Below are positions 18,201 through 27,422 of a stretch of DNA of 64,000 nt, piece after piece. The stretch is from assembly GCA_945882015.1 (NCBI GenBank), contig CAMCVM010000001.1, forward strand, positions 1-64,000, given 5' to 3'. A program made the translations under genes and the position numbers. Below the pieces are notes generated by a model, which ran no database searches, was not told the origin of the DNA, and saw only the letters and a list, made by a program, of their open reading frames with translations. The stretch comes from a candidate division TM6 bacterium GW2011_GWF2_32_72. GTDB taxonomy: Bacteria > Babelota > Babeliae > Babelales > CAIQNR01. The number at the start of each line of letters is the position of its first letter. The stretch's first letter is position 1.

Positions 18201-21124
18201 CCTCCATTTCTTATTTTTATTACATAACCCCTATAAATACCTAATGCTTTTACTATATCTGAACAAAAAATATCATTTTGATGATTATTAATGTAATACA
18301 AAAATCCTTTTGTGCTTAATTTTACAAGATCTGAATTAGGTGCGCATTTGTCATATGCATCGGTAATAAAAATTAAAGACGCATGATCAGGCCTAATATT
18401 TCCAAATGCAAAACCTGTAAAAAAATAAGAAAATGCTTGCTCTGAAATATCTAAAAATTTTTCAGGGATATCAGCATCATTTAATGATGCTACTAAAGTT
18501 TTTCCTTTGTCATATATTTCTTGACCAATTCCCTTTCTCGCTTTGTTTATTGCATCTATTATTTTAGAAAGACCATCTGCCTGGGGATTAAAGCCACCTT
18601 GCCGATATAATGATCGAGCAAAAGCATATAAAACTGCTGAATCAGAAAGCGTTTGGCTTGATTGCAAATCTTTACCTGTTTCTAACTTTTGAGCAAGCGT
18701 CACATATAAACGAGCTTGATGCAAATAAAAAAATTGACTATAGGTTAAAGCTTTATTTTCAGTTTCAAACAAAGTGTTAATTTGTGTATAATTTTGTAAA
18801 TTTTGCGCATATTGCTTAAAAAGAAGATCAATATTTTCAAAATATTGTTGAGCATCAAGATATTTTTGATTAGCAAATAAAGCCCATTTTACGAGGTTTT
18901 TTGTGTCTATAATTGAACTAACATAATTATCTGCGCCAAGACATTGATAATTGTTATCATTTACTGTCGAACATGCTGCAATAATAGTTCCAATATCGCC
19001 TGAAACAGAACAGACTGGATTACCTTTTTCATCTTTCGCGCAATGATAAATACCTGCAAGCGCTTTTTCTAAATTTTGTAAAACCTGTAATGCTGCTTGT
19101 AATTCTGCAATACTTTTTTGCACCTCTGGATTAGTCTGGTCCAAACCAAAATAAAAAGAGAGTTCCTGCTCATAATCAGCAATAGCAGGTGCAAGCACTG
19201 TATCTAAATAGTCAAATATATTATCAAGAATCTGCTGTAACTGGTCCACAGTAAAGCCGCTTGGTGTGGTATTAATGTCTCCCAAAACAGGAACTTGTAA
19301 TGTAAAATTAATATAAGCTGTAATCCATGGTTTATAATAATTTACATATCCCTGAGTAGCTGATTGATACGCTTTAATAGCAGCTTGTGACCCTATTTTT
19401 TTTACATAAAGCACCAAATCTGGTTTATGCAATAACTCAAAAATGGCTGCTATCTTATTAAATGCATTTTTTGCATCTAATAAATAAGAACTTTGCGTCT
19501 TTTCGGCTGCTCCTTTTATAGTAAACTGTACCGCATTCAATGATGCTTGATACGCATCTGAAGCTTCTTTAAATAATGTAAGTATTGCCAAAATATAATT
19601 TTGATAATCAGTGTAAGATTTTAATAATAATGGCTGGTTTGCTTTTTGATAATAAGCAATAACTTGACCATACCAATTACTTGCTAAAGCTAAGCTCTTA
19701 AAAATCAAAGCATCAGTACTCATTGCTGTATTTTTATTATTTAATGCAGTACTAAAATTTTGTAATAATGTTTGCTGAACTGCTTGCGCAGTAAGGTTAT
19801 TTGTAGTAACAAGGGCTGAACTAACAGTAAGAGGTGCAAGCGTACTTTTTATAAGATTTTTTCCATCAAAGGCAAAACTGGTGAACAATGCTTGTAAATC
19901 TGCTGTAAGCATTAAAAAGTCTTTTTGTAATGCTTGAAGCCCAGGACTTTGGACTATTGCCGCTGTTGCAAATGGTGATTTGACAGCCGCTGCAGTTGAA
20001 CTTACTACAGACATTGATGCAGGCGCTGTCGGTTTTACATATTGACTATAACCAGGGCTTACCTGCTTTACTGGTTCTTTTAGGGTGTTACCCTGACATG
20101 CTTGAACAGCTTTTTCAAGCTCTAATTGTGCCAAAAATGCATTCATTGTTCCTAGTTGTAATGCAATATAATTCTTTATTGCACTTTTAAAAGCAGTCAC
20201 ATCGGTAAAAATAATTGCAGCTTTGTCAGCAACCACTTGCGTGCTTTGTGGCGTCTTAAAGACATAATGCCCCAAAGTATAATCTTGATTACCGGTCAAA
20301 AACTTATCAAGCGCATCATAAAAAATTTTTTCATAGACTTGCAATGCAGTTATATTAACTACCTTTTCAAAACTATATTTTTTAAGAGTTATTGCAGTTG
20401 GATTATAGGTGTTTGAAAGTGTTGTAACTAAAGTAAAAAACCAGCTGACAAGGGCACTATTTCTTGCATCTTGATATTGTGCAAAAAGCGCCTTTAATTC
20501 AGTTTGCTTGCCTTCCATCCACTGTTGCATGGCAGCAGCATTAGTACTATTTTTTTTGCTAATTGTTTGAGCTGTAGTAAATGCTTGATTAACCACTTGC
20601 TCAATCTTATCCCATGATTGATCAAGTTGCGTAAGTTCACCGTTTTGTCCTTGTTCTGAATTAAAAGGAATAAAATTCTGGGCTACATCCGATGCATAAA
20701 AATTTTCGTTCAGTTGTTTAAATTTACCTTGAACATATTGAATCAAAAAAGATTTATATTTTTGTAAGAGCATCATAGGGTAGCTGGTGTCTTCAAATGC
20801 CATTAAAAAATAAGAACCTGAACCATTTTGCAAAGCACTGTCTATAGTTGCTGGAACAGTAGCTGAAAGTACTTGCGTATTTTTATCATCAGAAAACTGA
20901 TCATAGAATCCGTACATTTGCAATAAAAGACGATAATAACTCTTCTGATTCAAGTCAGGATTATATAAATTTGCATAAAAAGCACCAAATCTATCTTGTA
21001 AAACTTGAGCATTATTCTGAAAATCTTGGGCCGGCACTGATGCTTGTACTGAGAGCGTTATAAACCCAGCAATAATAAATAAATAGCTACACCACGAAAT
21101 ATGATCGATTAATCTTTTTTTCAT
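15215..21124 (-). CDS. very large secreted protein (~1969 aa), unknown function
   Basis: Single uninterrupted ORF; likely start at ATG 21124 (MKKRLIDHISWCSYLFIIAGFITLSVQASVPA, SD AGGTG); helical, Gln/Ala/Tyr-rich. Confidence 0.8.
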   Translation of the reverse strand: MKKRLIDHISWCSYLFIIAGFITLSVQASVPAQDFQNNAQVLQDRFGAFYANLYNPDLNQKSYYRLLLQMYGFYDQFSDDKNTQVLSATVPATIDSALQNGSGSYFLMAFEDTSYPMMLLQKYKSFLIQYVQGKFKQLNENFYASDVAQNFIPFNSEQGQNGELTQLDQSWDKIEQVVNQAFTTAQTISKKNSTNAAAMQQWMEGKQTELKALFAQYQDARNSALVSWFFTLVTTLSNTYNPTAITLKKYSFEKVVNITALQVYEKIFYDALDKFLTGNQDYTLGHYVFKTPQSTQVVADKAAIIFTDVTAFKSAIKNYIALQLGTMNAFLAQLELEKAVQACQGNTLKEPVKQVSPGYSQYVKPTAPASMSVVSSTAAAVKSPFATAAIVQSPGLQALQKDFLMLTADLQALFTSFAFDGKNLIKSTLAPLTVSSALVTTNNLTAQAVQQTLLQNFSTALNNKNTAMSTDALIFKSLALASNWYGQVIAYYQKANQPLLLKSYTDYQNYILAILTLFKEASDAYQASLNAVQFTIKGAAEKTQSSYLLDAKNAFNKIAAIFELLHKPDLVLYVKKIGSQAAIKAYQSATQGYVNYYKPWITAYINFTLQVPVLGDINTTPSGFTVDQLQQILDNIFDYLDTVLAPAIADYEQELSFYFGLDQTNPEVQKSIAELQAALQVLQNLEKALAGIYHCAKDEKGNPVCSVSGDIGTIIAACSTVNDNNYQCLGADNYVSSIIDTKNLVKWALFANQKYLDAQQYFENIDLLFKQYAQNLQNYTQINTLFETENKALTYSQFFYLHQARLYVTLAQKLETGKDLQSSQTLSDSAVLYAFARSLYRQGGFNPQADGLSKIIDAINKARKGIGQEIYDKGKTLVASLNDADIPEKFLDISEQAFSYFFTGFAFGNIRPDHASLIFITDAYDKCAPNSDLVKLSTKGFLYYINNHQNDIFCSDIVKALGIYRGYVIKIRNGGFTDAACFLPQAQYFLNNLYTLRDQILKTTLFDPKVVMTQTDYQAKVAAFKKLLSINQILKQAQTQCALYRYILNINAQDLQWKELSENIEQLFGDFYKKTADALLLQEKKNFSSTNFSVVFDSQIFEDIINRYELAASYYSKVGNQKDFIAAKLAVTDTVAFQAYSSLIPVYNFSVDGVSLKSDVNQLLTVTNQQSLDTVLATYLPDTPVYLSRYNEQRIPVKMIPTLFKDYTELVNSSITEQNKIGNTSAAWMLKVVDLFAVPLYREHLQRQAPQDPRLEEYITDYKNQLTKALTTGIVINGKRIFAKMSVKIVQIDRSTVLSSSDNDDSDWVLIMNNIPVPPLPRFSNELNTAYTLYSNLYPLYAKGSDPLSYENKILFPLHDATQQAVAQSAMLNTYLAQALLIWSKIKQLQATDQYKKLVALKQDQRFKDSFGNYSDLYQKFQSLFIDLFGVYGSLLDFITAYGADSARGQIYKLYAQGYSQQIQINSLFFVGDPATSSYKAMAQLSCNYANKVAYYTSSLSQNYNLTSPAIITAIQSLEAAGDLCITQKIDPETTFYPSSNTVYPKPVPGFDALFNFKEAWKFYLIAEQQLVNFLQLDANAGQSFPDVQAKLMVIRAKILKVLTQLGSYYLARFGYNAYQQLLCDLTPDGQKATYIEKVSGVLAKDTTKTYAPEKIWKVENVAQIGIDANHPAYLYPAIGNYPQLFLQKDQFGNTIYNSSTTGVTFSLLPQDATSTVFQGVASIQQPSFQTLTKSGQIGSQQVGVADFMAGGTTSLQSDTLGKAYTIMKNDLLNAVYYYAQTIAIANAVLPATTSQSSDVSVSDIIPTQYIAQIFSKAPAFGTTASASQKLPVISVQASESGAVSRFYEIQNFINTSFVQWHSLSFANAQQLYPQTLQYWASQTTFGPDICNQCLKWIDAALAAKTGLLQAQWFSIACSWITNLHYLARNFYWQAYLAGVDYQTAQTDINNIISQLNDKQFIQGQQYIG

Positions 21125-21193
21125 AACACACCTCAAAGAGAAAGTTTGTATCAATCAAAAAAGTTTAAATCAATTGGTTTCAAAAAAGGAAGT

Positions 21194-22927
21194 TTACAAT
21201 CGCTTTTGTAATGTTTCAAGCTCAGCAAGAGTTGTTGCTTGGTAAGAATTTTTGTCATCTCGATACTTTAAAAAACGGGGAAACCTTAACGCAAGTCCCA
21301 ATTTTTTCTCAGATTTGCCCGCGGTATGAATAGGAGAATACGTAATTTCATCGGCCAAAACTTCACAAACTTGTGAGGGAACGACCCAAACATTAGGTGC
21401 TAGATTTTTATCACACCACACATTATTTGGTTGCACAGGCACAGCAAGCGCATCACATCGCATTTTAAGTTCAACCCATTGTTCATCGGTTAAACCAGTA
21501 CCAACTTTTGCAACCGTTTCATACATGTTATCGCGTGGATTATAAATTCCAACAAGAAAAGCTCCTATACCAAACTGAGCTCGCTTACCTTGACCTGCAT
21601 AATACCCTAAAACCACCACATCAAGTGAATCAAGTAACTTATCACTCGCCTGATATTTTAATTTTATCCAATGAGAACTTCTTTTTCCTGGTTGATAATG
21701 AGCGTCTGGTCTTTTTATTACAAGACCTTCAAGCCCTGCTGCGATTTCTTGAATAAAATAAGCTTCTAGTTGCGAAGCAGTAACTACTTTTTTTTCATCA
21801 ATCAATTGTAATGTTTCATTAGTGTTGGGTTGCAAAAGATTAATGAGTGCGCTTCTGCGATCTTCGTGCCCAGCTTCAAGTAAGCTTTTTCCATCAAGGT
21901 ACAATAAATCAAAAAGATATAATTGCAAAGGTAATTCTGAAGCCATTTCCTCGATTCCATGTTTACGGCGACGTTTTACTGTTTCTTGAAATGAAGCAAA
22001 CATTTTCGTATTAGGATCATATACCATTGCTTCGCCATCAGCGATAAAGCTCTTAACCGGCAATTGCATACATGCTTTGACAAACTCAGGAAACATTTCT
22101 GACATATCAGTTAAGTTACGAGAAAAAAATCTAATAATTGGCTGTTGACCTGTTTTATCCACATGCACTTGCAAACGAAACCCATCAAGTTTTGGTTGCG
22201 CAACACAAGGACCTAATTTTGCAATAATTGACTCTACATCGGGTAAACGTTCTGCCGCTGCAGGTCTAATAGGAACACCTACTTTTATATTCATACTCTT
22301 AATTGCATCAATCCCATCTTGCTTTAAGGTGTGAGCAATCAAACCAATATCAGCACACACATTGTAAGCATCTTGTAATGCATCGCTCAATGATTTGTCA
22401 CCAGCTTGCATCCATGAAAGTGCATCCAATAATGTCATATCTGAAAAACCAAGACGTAATGTTCCTAAAATAATACGAACCGTATATTTTGCAGAAACTG
22501 AATCAAGCTGTGTAATCAATTGTTGAATTGCCTGACTTTTTTGTTCTTGCGAACCGACACCTGATAGTCTTTCAAGAGCGACTAATGCTTGATAAACCTC
22601 TGACAATGTCATACTGCTTTGGCAAGCTTTATAAAAATGGGCTATAACAGAACCTAAATCACCCAATCGAGTAAGTTCTTCTTGAATAACAAGTTCAGAT
22701 TGACCGGCAACTTGGGCTACCACTTTTGCCATATTTTTTTGTGCAATATTAAATTGTGTTCCAATATGTGGTGGATTAAGTTCACCTAAGCATAAATAAC
22801 AAATTAATGCTGCTTCTTGTGCCGATGCTTGCTGTAAAAGCTGTGCTAATTCTTGGGTCATTACCGTTCTAGATGCTGTCAACTCAAGCGATTGAAGCAC
22901 TTGTGCTACTGCTTTAAATTGCATCAT
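21194..22927 (-). CDS. ATP-dependent DNA ligase (archaeal/eukaryal-type)
   Basis: Nucleotidyltransferase motif AQPKLDGFRLQVH, SFIADGEAMVYD, LYLFDLLYLDG, GLEGLVIKRPDAHYQPGKRSSHWIKLK; N-terminal DNA-binding domain. Confidence 0.93.
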   Translation of the reverse strand: MMQFKAVAQVLQSLELTASRTVMTQELAQLLQQASAQEAALICYLCLGELNPPHIGTQFNIAQKNMAKVVAQVAGQSELVIQEELTRLGDLGSVIAHFYKACQSSMTLSEVYQALVALERLSGVGSQEQKSQAIQQLITQLDSVSAKYTVRIILGTLRLGFSDMTLLDALSWMQAGDKSLSDALQDAYNVCADIGLIAHTLKQDGIDAIKSMNIKVGVPIRPAAAERLPDVESIIAKLGPCVAQPKLDGFRLQVHVDKTGQQPIIRFFSRNLTDMSEMFPEFVKACMQLPVKSFIADGEAMVYDPNTKMFASFQETVKRRRKHGIEEMASELPLQLYLFDLLYLDGKSLLEAGHEDRRSALINLLQPNTNETLQLIDEKKVVTASQLEAYFIQEIAAGLEGLVIKRPDAHYQPGKRSSHWIKLKYQASDKLLDSLDVVVLGYYAGQGKRAQFGIGAFLVGIYNPRDNMYETVAKVGTGLTDEQWVELKMRCDALAVPVQPNNVWCDKNLAPNVWVVPSQVCEVLADEITYSPIHTAGKSEKKLGLALRFPRFLKYRDDKNSYQATTLAELETLQKRL

Positions 22928-22946
22928 AATTATTCTTTCAGATACT

Positions 22947-23513
22947 TTAATAAGTTTTTAATTTTTTTTGTTCTTTAATAAAAGCAAAACTATACAACGC
23001 AGCAGAAACAAAAGAAAGCGCAATCATACTTAGCAAAAGCGTGTACTCAAGAAATAAAGCTGCCATACTGCCTATTGCCCATGGTTTAAATACCATAAAT
23101 ACAATGTAACAATATTGAACCGTTACTTTCAACTTACCCAATGGTAAAACATGAATAACAAAATTTTGTTGTGATGCTGCTGAGCGCAATCCAGTTACAA
23201 TAAATTCTCGTGCTATTAACAAGAAAGCTAGATAAAAGTGCATTAAATTTAAATGTACAAAAACAATAAAAACACTCAGAACAAAACATTTGTCGGCAAG
23301 CGGATCAAGCACTTGGCCCAAGATACTGACCTGATTATATTTACGAGCGTAATAGCCATCTAAAAAATCGGTTAATCCAAAAAAGGCAAGTATTAAAGCC
23401 AGAATCTTGCTCAAGAATAGATTTGAAAGCGGCATTACAAAAGCAATAAAAAAGGGAAGAAGTGTTAAAGAACCAACAAAACGAAACACTGTGAGAAAGA
23501 TAGGTAGATTCAT
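22947..23513 (-). CDS. pgsA: CDP-diacylglycerol-glycerol-3-phosphate 3-phosphatidyltransferase
   Basis: NLPIFLTVFRF...LTDFLDGYYARKYNQVSILGQVLDPLADK CDP-alcohol phosphotransferase motif. Confidence 0.92.
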   Translation of the reverse strand: MNLPIFLTVFRFVGSLTLLPFFIAFVMPLSNLFLSKILALILAFFGLTDFLDGYYARKYNQVSILGQVLDPLADKCFVLSVFIVFVHLNLMHFYLAFLLIAREFIVTGLRSAASQQNFVIHVLPLGKLKVTVQYCYIVFMVFKPWAIGSMAALFLEYTLLLSMIALSFVSAALYSFAFIKEQKKLKTY

Positions 23514-23528
23514 GTGTTACCTAAAAAA

Positions 23529-23602
23529 TGGCGACGCAGGGATTCGAACCCCGGACCTTCGGATTATGATTCCGCTGCTCTAACCGACTGAGCTACGTCG
23601 CC
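23529..23602 (-). tRNA. tRNA-Met(CAT), elongator-like
   Basis: GGCGACGTAGCTCAGTCGGTTAGAGCAGCGGAATCATAATCCGAAGGTCCGGGGTTCGAATCCCTGCGTCGCCA; no encoded CCA. Confidence 0.9.
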
Positions 23603-23619
23603 AAAACACTTTACGTATT

Positions 23620-25170
23620 TTATATGCTAATTCTTTCAAATTTTAGACCATCTAAAATGAAAGTAAATAAAGATTTCAAAACAAATAACCCTGATATCAA
23701 TGTTGCAAGGACACCTAACATCATTGTAATTGCAAATCCTTGCACTGGACCAGTACCAAATTTGTAAAGGACAAGCCCAACAATGAATGTTGTAATGTTA
23801 CCATCTAAGATAACAACCATTGCATCGGAAAATCCGATATCAACTGCCCGCTTAAACGTGACACCTTCAGTAAGGGTTTCTTTTATTTTTTCATAGATCA
23901 ATACTGAACAATCAATAGCCATTCCAACAGTCAAAACCATACCGGCAATACCTGGCATAGTCAACGTTGCATCAAGCCATGACATTGCTACAATAATTAA
24001 CAGTAGATTATAGATCAACACAAGAAAAGCAAGAAATCCTGCAGCTTTATAATAAAATAAGCTAAAAATAAGCAAGAATCCCATACCAATTAAGCAAGAC
24101 ATAAACCCTTGTCTAATCGATTCAGCACCCAAAGAAGGCCCGATTCTTCGTTCTTCTTCAAAGGTAACTGGCGCTAAAAACGCTCCTGATCTGAGCATTG
24201 TTGCAAGATTTTTTGCTGATTCATCAGTAAAGCTTCCATGGATATAACCAGAACCGCCAGTAATTGGTTCATTAACTGAGGGTGCAGAAATCACTTTATC
24301 ATCAACGATCATAGCAACTTGTCTGCCACGTGCTTTTTTGGTTAAATCACCAAACTTTTGTGCGCCTTCAGTATTAAATTCAAAGTTAACAATTGCTTGC
24401 ATTTGAGGACCTTTACCAAATGAAGCATTCTTTAGATCGCGACCAGTCAGATCTGTGTAATCTGGAACTAAATAATACGTAGTTCTGCCTTCACGTTCTT
24501 CTGTTACAATCATCATACCATCAGGCAAAACACCATCAAAACGTTCAAGTAAATCTTCTTCATGAGCTGCAGAACCTTCTACTTCTTTAATTTCAAGATT
24601 AGAAGTTTTGCCAATCATTTCTTTTGCTTGAGCAGGATTGTCAACACTTGGAAGTTCAATAATAATATGGTTTTCACCTTGACGAGAAACAGGAATTTCT
24701 GCAACGCCAAGCTCATTTAAACGTTTACGTAAAACATCAACGTTTCCTTCAACCGCGTTTTCTTTAATGAATTGAGCAACATGATCTGGAAGTACCAAAC
24801 GAACAGTCTCTCCTTCATGATGAACGTTCATATTTAAATTACTTCTGACACGAAACGCTTGAAAAGCTTTATTAGCATCTTCAACAGTTTTAAAAGTTAA
24901 AAGAATTGCGTGCCCTTCAACTTTATGATTGACTGGCTCTACAATAGAATTGTCTTGTAAAATATCAACAAGACCCCTCATTCTATGCATTAATTCAGCT
25001 CGCACAGCTTCATCTACATTAACTTTAAGTGTTATATAAAATCCACCAACAAGATCAATTCCTCTTCGCGGATGGTCTTTTAAAGGCCATACAAAATAGA
25101 TACTTACTGCCGCTAAAAGAATCCAGAAAGAAAAACTTACATATGATCCACGACGCGCCATACTGAACAT
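23620..25170 (-). CDS. secD: protein translocase subunit SecD
   Basis: GIDLVGGFYITL...NELGVAEIPVSRQGENHIIIELP...MPGIAGMVLTVGMAIDCSVLIYEKIKE; start at ATG 25170 (GGGAG SD) rather than 25245, which runs into the tRNA-Leu. Confidence 0.94.
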   Translation of the reverse strand: MFSMARRGSYVSFSFWILLAAVSIYFVWPLKDHPRRGIDLVGGFYITLKVNVDEAVRAELMHRMRGLVDILQDNSIVEPVNHKVEGHAILLTFKTVEDANKAFQAFRVRSNLNMNVHHEGETVRLVLPDHVAQFIKENAVEGNVDVLRKRLNELGVAEIPVSRQGENHIIIELPSVDNPAQAKEMIGKTSNLEIKEVEGSAAHEEDLLERFDGVLPDGMMIVTEEREGRTTYYLVPDYTDLTGRDLKNASFGKGPQMQAIVNFEFNTEGAQKFGDLTKKARGRQVAMIVDDKVISAPSVNEPITGGSGYIHGSFTDESAKNLATMLRSGAFLAPVTFEEERRIGPSLGAESIRQGFMSCLIGMGFLLIFSLFYYKAAGFLAFLVLIYNLLLIIVAMSWLDATLTMPGIAGMVLTVGMAIDCSVLIYEKIKETLTEGVTFKRAVDIGFSDAMVVILDGNITTFIVGLVLYKFGTGPVQGFAITMMLGVLATLISGLFVLKSLFTFILDGLKFERISI

Positions 25171-25193
25171 ACAATTCTCCCACCAATAATTAA

Positions 25194-25277
25194 TGCCGAA
25201 GAAGGGACTTGAACCCCCACGGGATTTCTCCCACAGCCACCTCAAGGCTGCGTGTCTGCCAGTTTCACCACTTCGGC
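25194..25277 (-). tRNA. tRNA-Leu(GAG)
   Basis: GCCGAAGTGGTGAAACTGGCAGACACGCAGCCTTGAGGTGGCTG...variable arm...GGGGGTTCAAGTCCCTTCTTCGGCA. Confidence 0.93.
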
Positions 25278-25358
25278 ACCATTAATTTTAATGATTGCTT
25301 CAACACAGAATATTACCAGAAAGTTACACGCTTATCAAACTGAAAATCGTGTAAAAAC

Positions 25359-26897
25359 TTACTCAACTTCTTTTTTGATTGATTGATCTGTTTTTTGTAT
25401 TACATCTTCAGCCTTTTTTTCTTCTGCTGTTACATTACTCTCAACTGTTTTTACTACTTTTTCAGATGAACCGAATAATCCAAAAATGCTTGTACCAAGA
25501 GCGCTGATTGTGCTATAGAAAGTCATTGGCAAGCTCGTAATCCATTGAGAAATTTGAGCAATAATTCCAACTCTTTCAGTTGCAACATCTTTTTTTTCTT
25601 CAGCTTCATGTTTAATTGCAACATGCTTTTTTTCAAGTGCTTCATCTTCTTTTTCAAAAAAATCAGCTTCTTTTTTAAGATCAAGTTGATCATTTTTCAA
25701 TACTGCCAAACGTGAAATAATACTTTGAGTATGCTCTTGCACGGATTGTGCCATTTGTTCAAAATAGCTTGTAAATGGCCCTGTCAGATACTCATGCACT
25801 TTATTAACATCTTGCAAAAGACCTTTAGTATCATAATATTGTTTGCGAGCTTCTTTATCACTTAATTCACGCGCAACATTTTTAAAGATTGACCAAGCTT
25901 CTTGTTCGTATTTACTACAAATGTCTACTTGTTGCAACACTACTTCAAGTGCCTCATCTATTTTATGATCAAGCTCTACAACAGCTTTTATATCAACTTT
26001 AAGTTGTTCAAGCTGGGTTTGCTTGTCCTTAATTTTATCAAAAAAGATTCTCTCTTTTTTATCCAAAAATCCTTGATCTTTTTTTTCTTTTTCAATAACT
26101 GCAATACCTAAATTAATAATATCTTCAAGTGGTCCTTGCTCAAGCCCTACATGTTGATAAAAACGATCAAGCTCTTTGTCTACTTCGTTTCTTTTATTAA
26201 AAAAAGTCATACGTGTTGTCATAACACGATTAAATGCTTCTTTGATTTGACTATACAATTCTTCAATTTTACGCCACCAATAATTTTTATACACCCAATT
26301 ACCACTGGTTGCTTTTGAATCAACAGTATCTCGAAGATCTTTATCTTCTACCTGCCCATCAACTTCATCAACCTGTTGAGTATGGTCTTCATGTTTTCCT
26401 GGCATTATTGGTTGCGATTTTATGGGATTAACTTTTTCTTCTTTTGTTGCTGGCAGAGAGCGTACAACCGAAAGTGGCTTCTGGGTATCTTGTAAACTAA
26501 CTGGTATTACTGTAAAAGGCTGCGTAGGCTGAACAACTGATTCTGATGGGATTACAGCAACAGGCTGATTAACTTGTGGTTCAACCGGAACTATTACAGC
26601 TGATTGCATAGTTTGAGGTTCAACAGTAACAGGAGGATTCGCTGCTGGCAAAATAGAAACAGTTGATTGATTTGATGCAACAGGTTGCGCCCCAACCACT
26701 ACTTGTGTTGGCTGGTTTACTTCATCAGCTTTTTCAGGCGGAGTAACCGATACAGCTGCCTGTTGTTCTGGTTGCACTGTGAGAGTAACAGGAGTGCCTG
26801 CCGTTGTTGACACAGCGCCCAAAAGATTAATTACACTTAAGAAAGAACCTACTCCAACAATGCCAGCTATTATTCTCATTACTTTCATAACAATCAC
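25359..26897 (-). CDS. secreted protein with Pro/Val/Gln-rich N-terminal region and coiled-coil C-terminal region, unknown
   Basis: Signal peptide-like N-term, VTVEPQTMQSAVIVPVEPQVNQPVAVIPSE..., then long charged helical segments. Confidence 0.7.
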   Translation of the reverse strand: MIVMKVMRIIAGIVGVGSFLSVINLLGAVSTTAGTPVTLTVQPEQQAAVSVTPPEKADEVNQPTQVVVGAQPVASNQSTVSILPAANPPVTVEPQTMQSAVIVPVEPQVNQPVAVIPSESVVQPTQPFTVIPVSLQDTQKPLSVVRSLPATKEEKVNPIKSQPIMPGKHEDHTQQVDEVDGQVEDKDLRDTVDSKATSGNWVYKNYWWRKIEELYSQIKEAFNRVMTTRMTFFNKRNEVDKELDRFYQHVGLEQGPLEDIINLGIAVIEKEKKDQGFLDKKERIFFDKIKDKQTQLEQLKVDIKAVVELDHKIDEALEVVLQQVDICSKYEQEAWSIFKNVARELSDKEARKQYYDTKGLLQDVNKVHEYLTGPFTSYFEQMAQSVQEHTQSIISRLAVLKNDQLDLKKEADFFEKEDEALEKKHVAIKHEAEEKKDVATERVGIIAQISQWITSLPMTFYSTISALGTSIFGLFGSSEKVVKTVESNVTAEEKKAEDVIQKTDQSIKKEVE

Positions 26898-26915
26898 TCC
26901 CTATGCATTAAGAAC

Positions 26916-27377
26916 TTACAATACTTCAGCAAGATCTTTCAGCTCTTTTAATAAGCTTTTTGATAACTCTTCAGCTTCCCATGAAGTGTAGCTCCAGCGA
27001 ACACCAGAATCAACTTTCATGAGGACTGAACGGTCACTTTTAATGTCGATAATATCAATGCGAACAACATTGATCAATGGATGCACTTGAGAAGGAGCTC
27101 TAACCACTCCGGCACGGCCTAAAACACTGTAAGCAACATTGCCTTCATCAAGGAAACAAAGCATTACTTTTTTTTGCCAAACCATATTATGATAACCTGC
27201 ATGATCTTTATGAATCGACATCAAAAGACCTTCTGAGCCTTTTGGATAAATACACTGAATAGGTGTAGTATGCGGCAGACCTTTTTCAGAAAAAGTTGCC
27301 AATATCGCGACAGTTTTACCTTGTTTTAAAAGATTTGCTAAATCTTCAGGCAATTTAATTCCTACATGTTTTGCCAT
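26916..27377 (-). CDS. pyridoxamine 5'-phosphate oxidase-family FMN-binding protein
   Basis: LLKQGKTVAILATFSEKGLPHTTPIQCIYPKG...GRAGVVRAPS split-barrel pattern. Confidence 0.7.
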   Translation of the reverse strand: MAKHVGIKLPEDLANLLKQGKTVAILATFSEKGLPHTTPIQCIYPKGSEGLLMSIHKDHAGYHNMVWQKKVMLCFLDEGNVAYSVLGRAGVVRAPSQVHPLINVVRIDIIDIKSDRSVLMKVDSGVRWSYTSWEAEELSKSLLKELKDLAEVL

Positions 27378-27422
27378 ATCAAAAATTCCTTATATCTTAT
27401 TAAATTTTCTAACACTCTATTT

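Noticed and set aside
22947-23602. Integration hotspot at tRNA-Met
   Set aside because: Flanking genes are housekeeping (pgsA, secD) and no partial tRNA duplication was seen
25171-25245. N-terminal extension of SecD (MRWLWEKSRGG...) in the ORF track
   Set aside because: It runs into the tRNA-Leu gene; a good SD precedes ATG 25170
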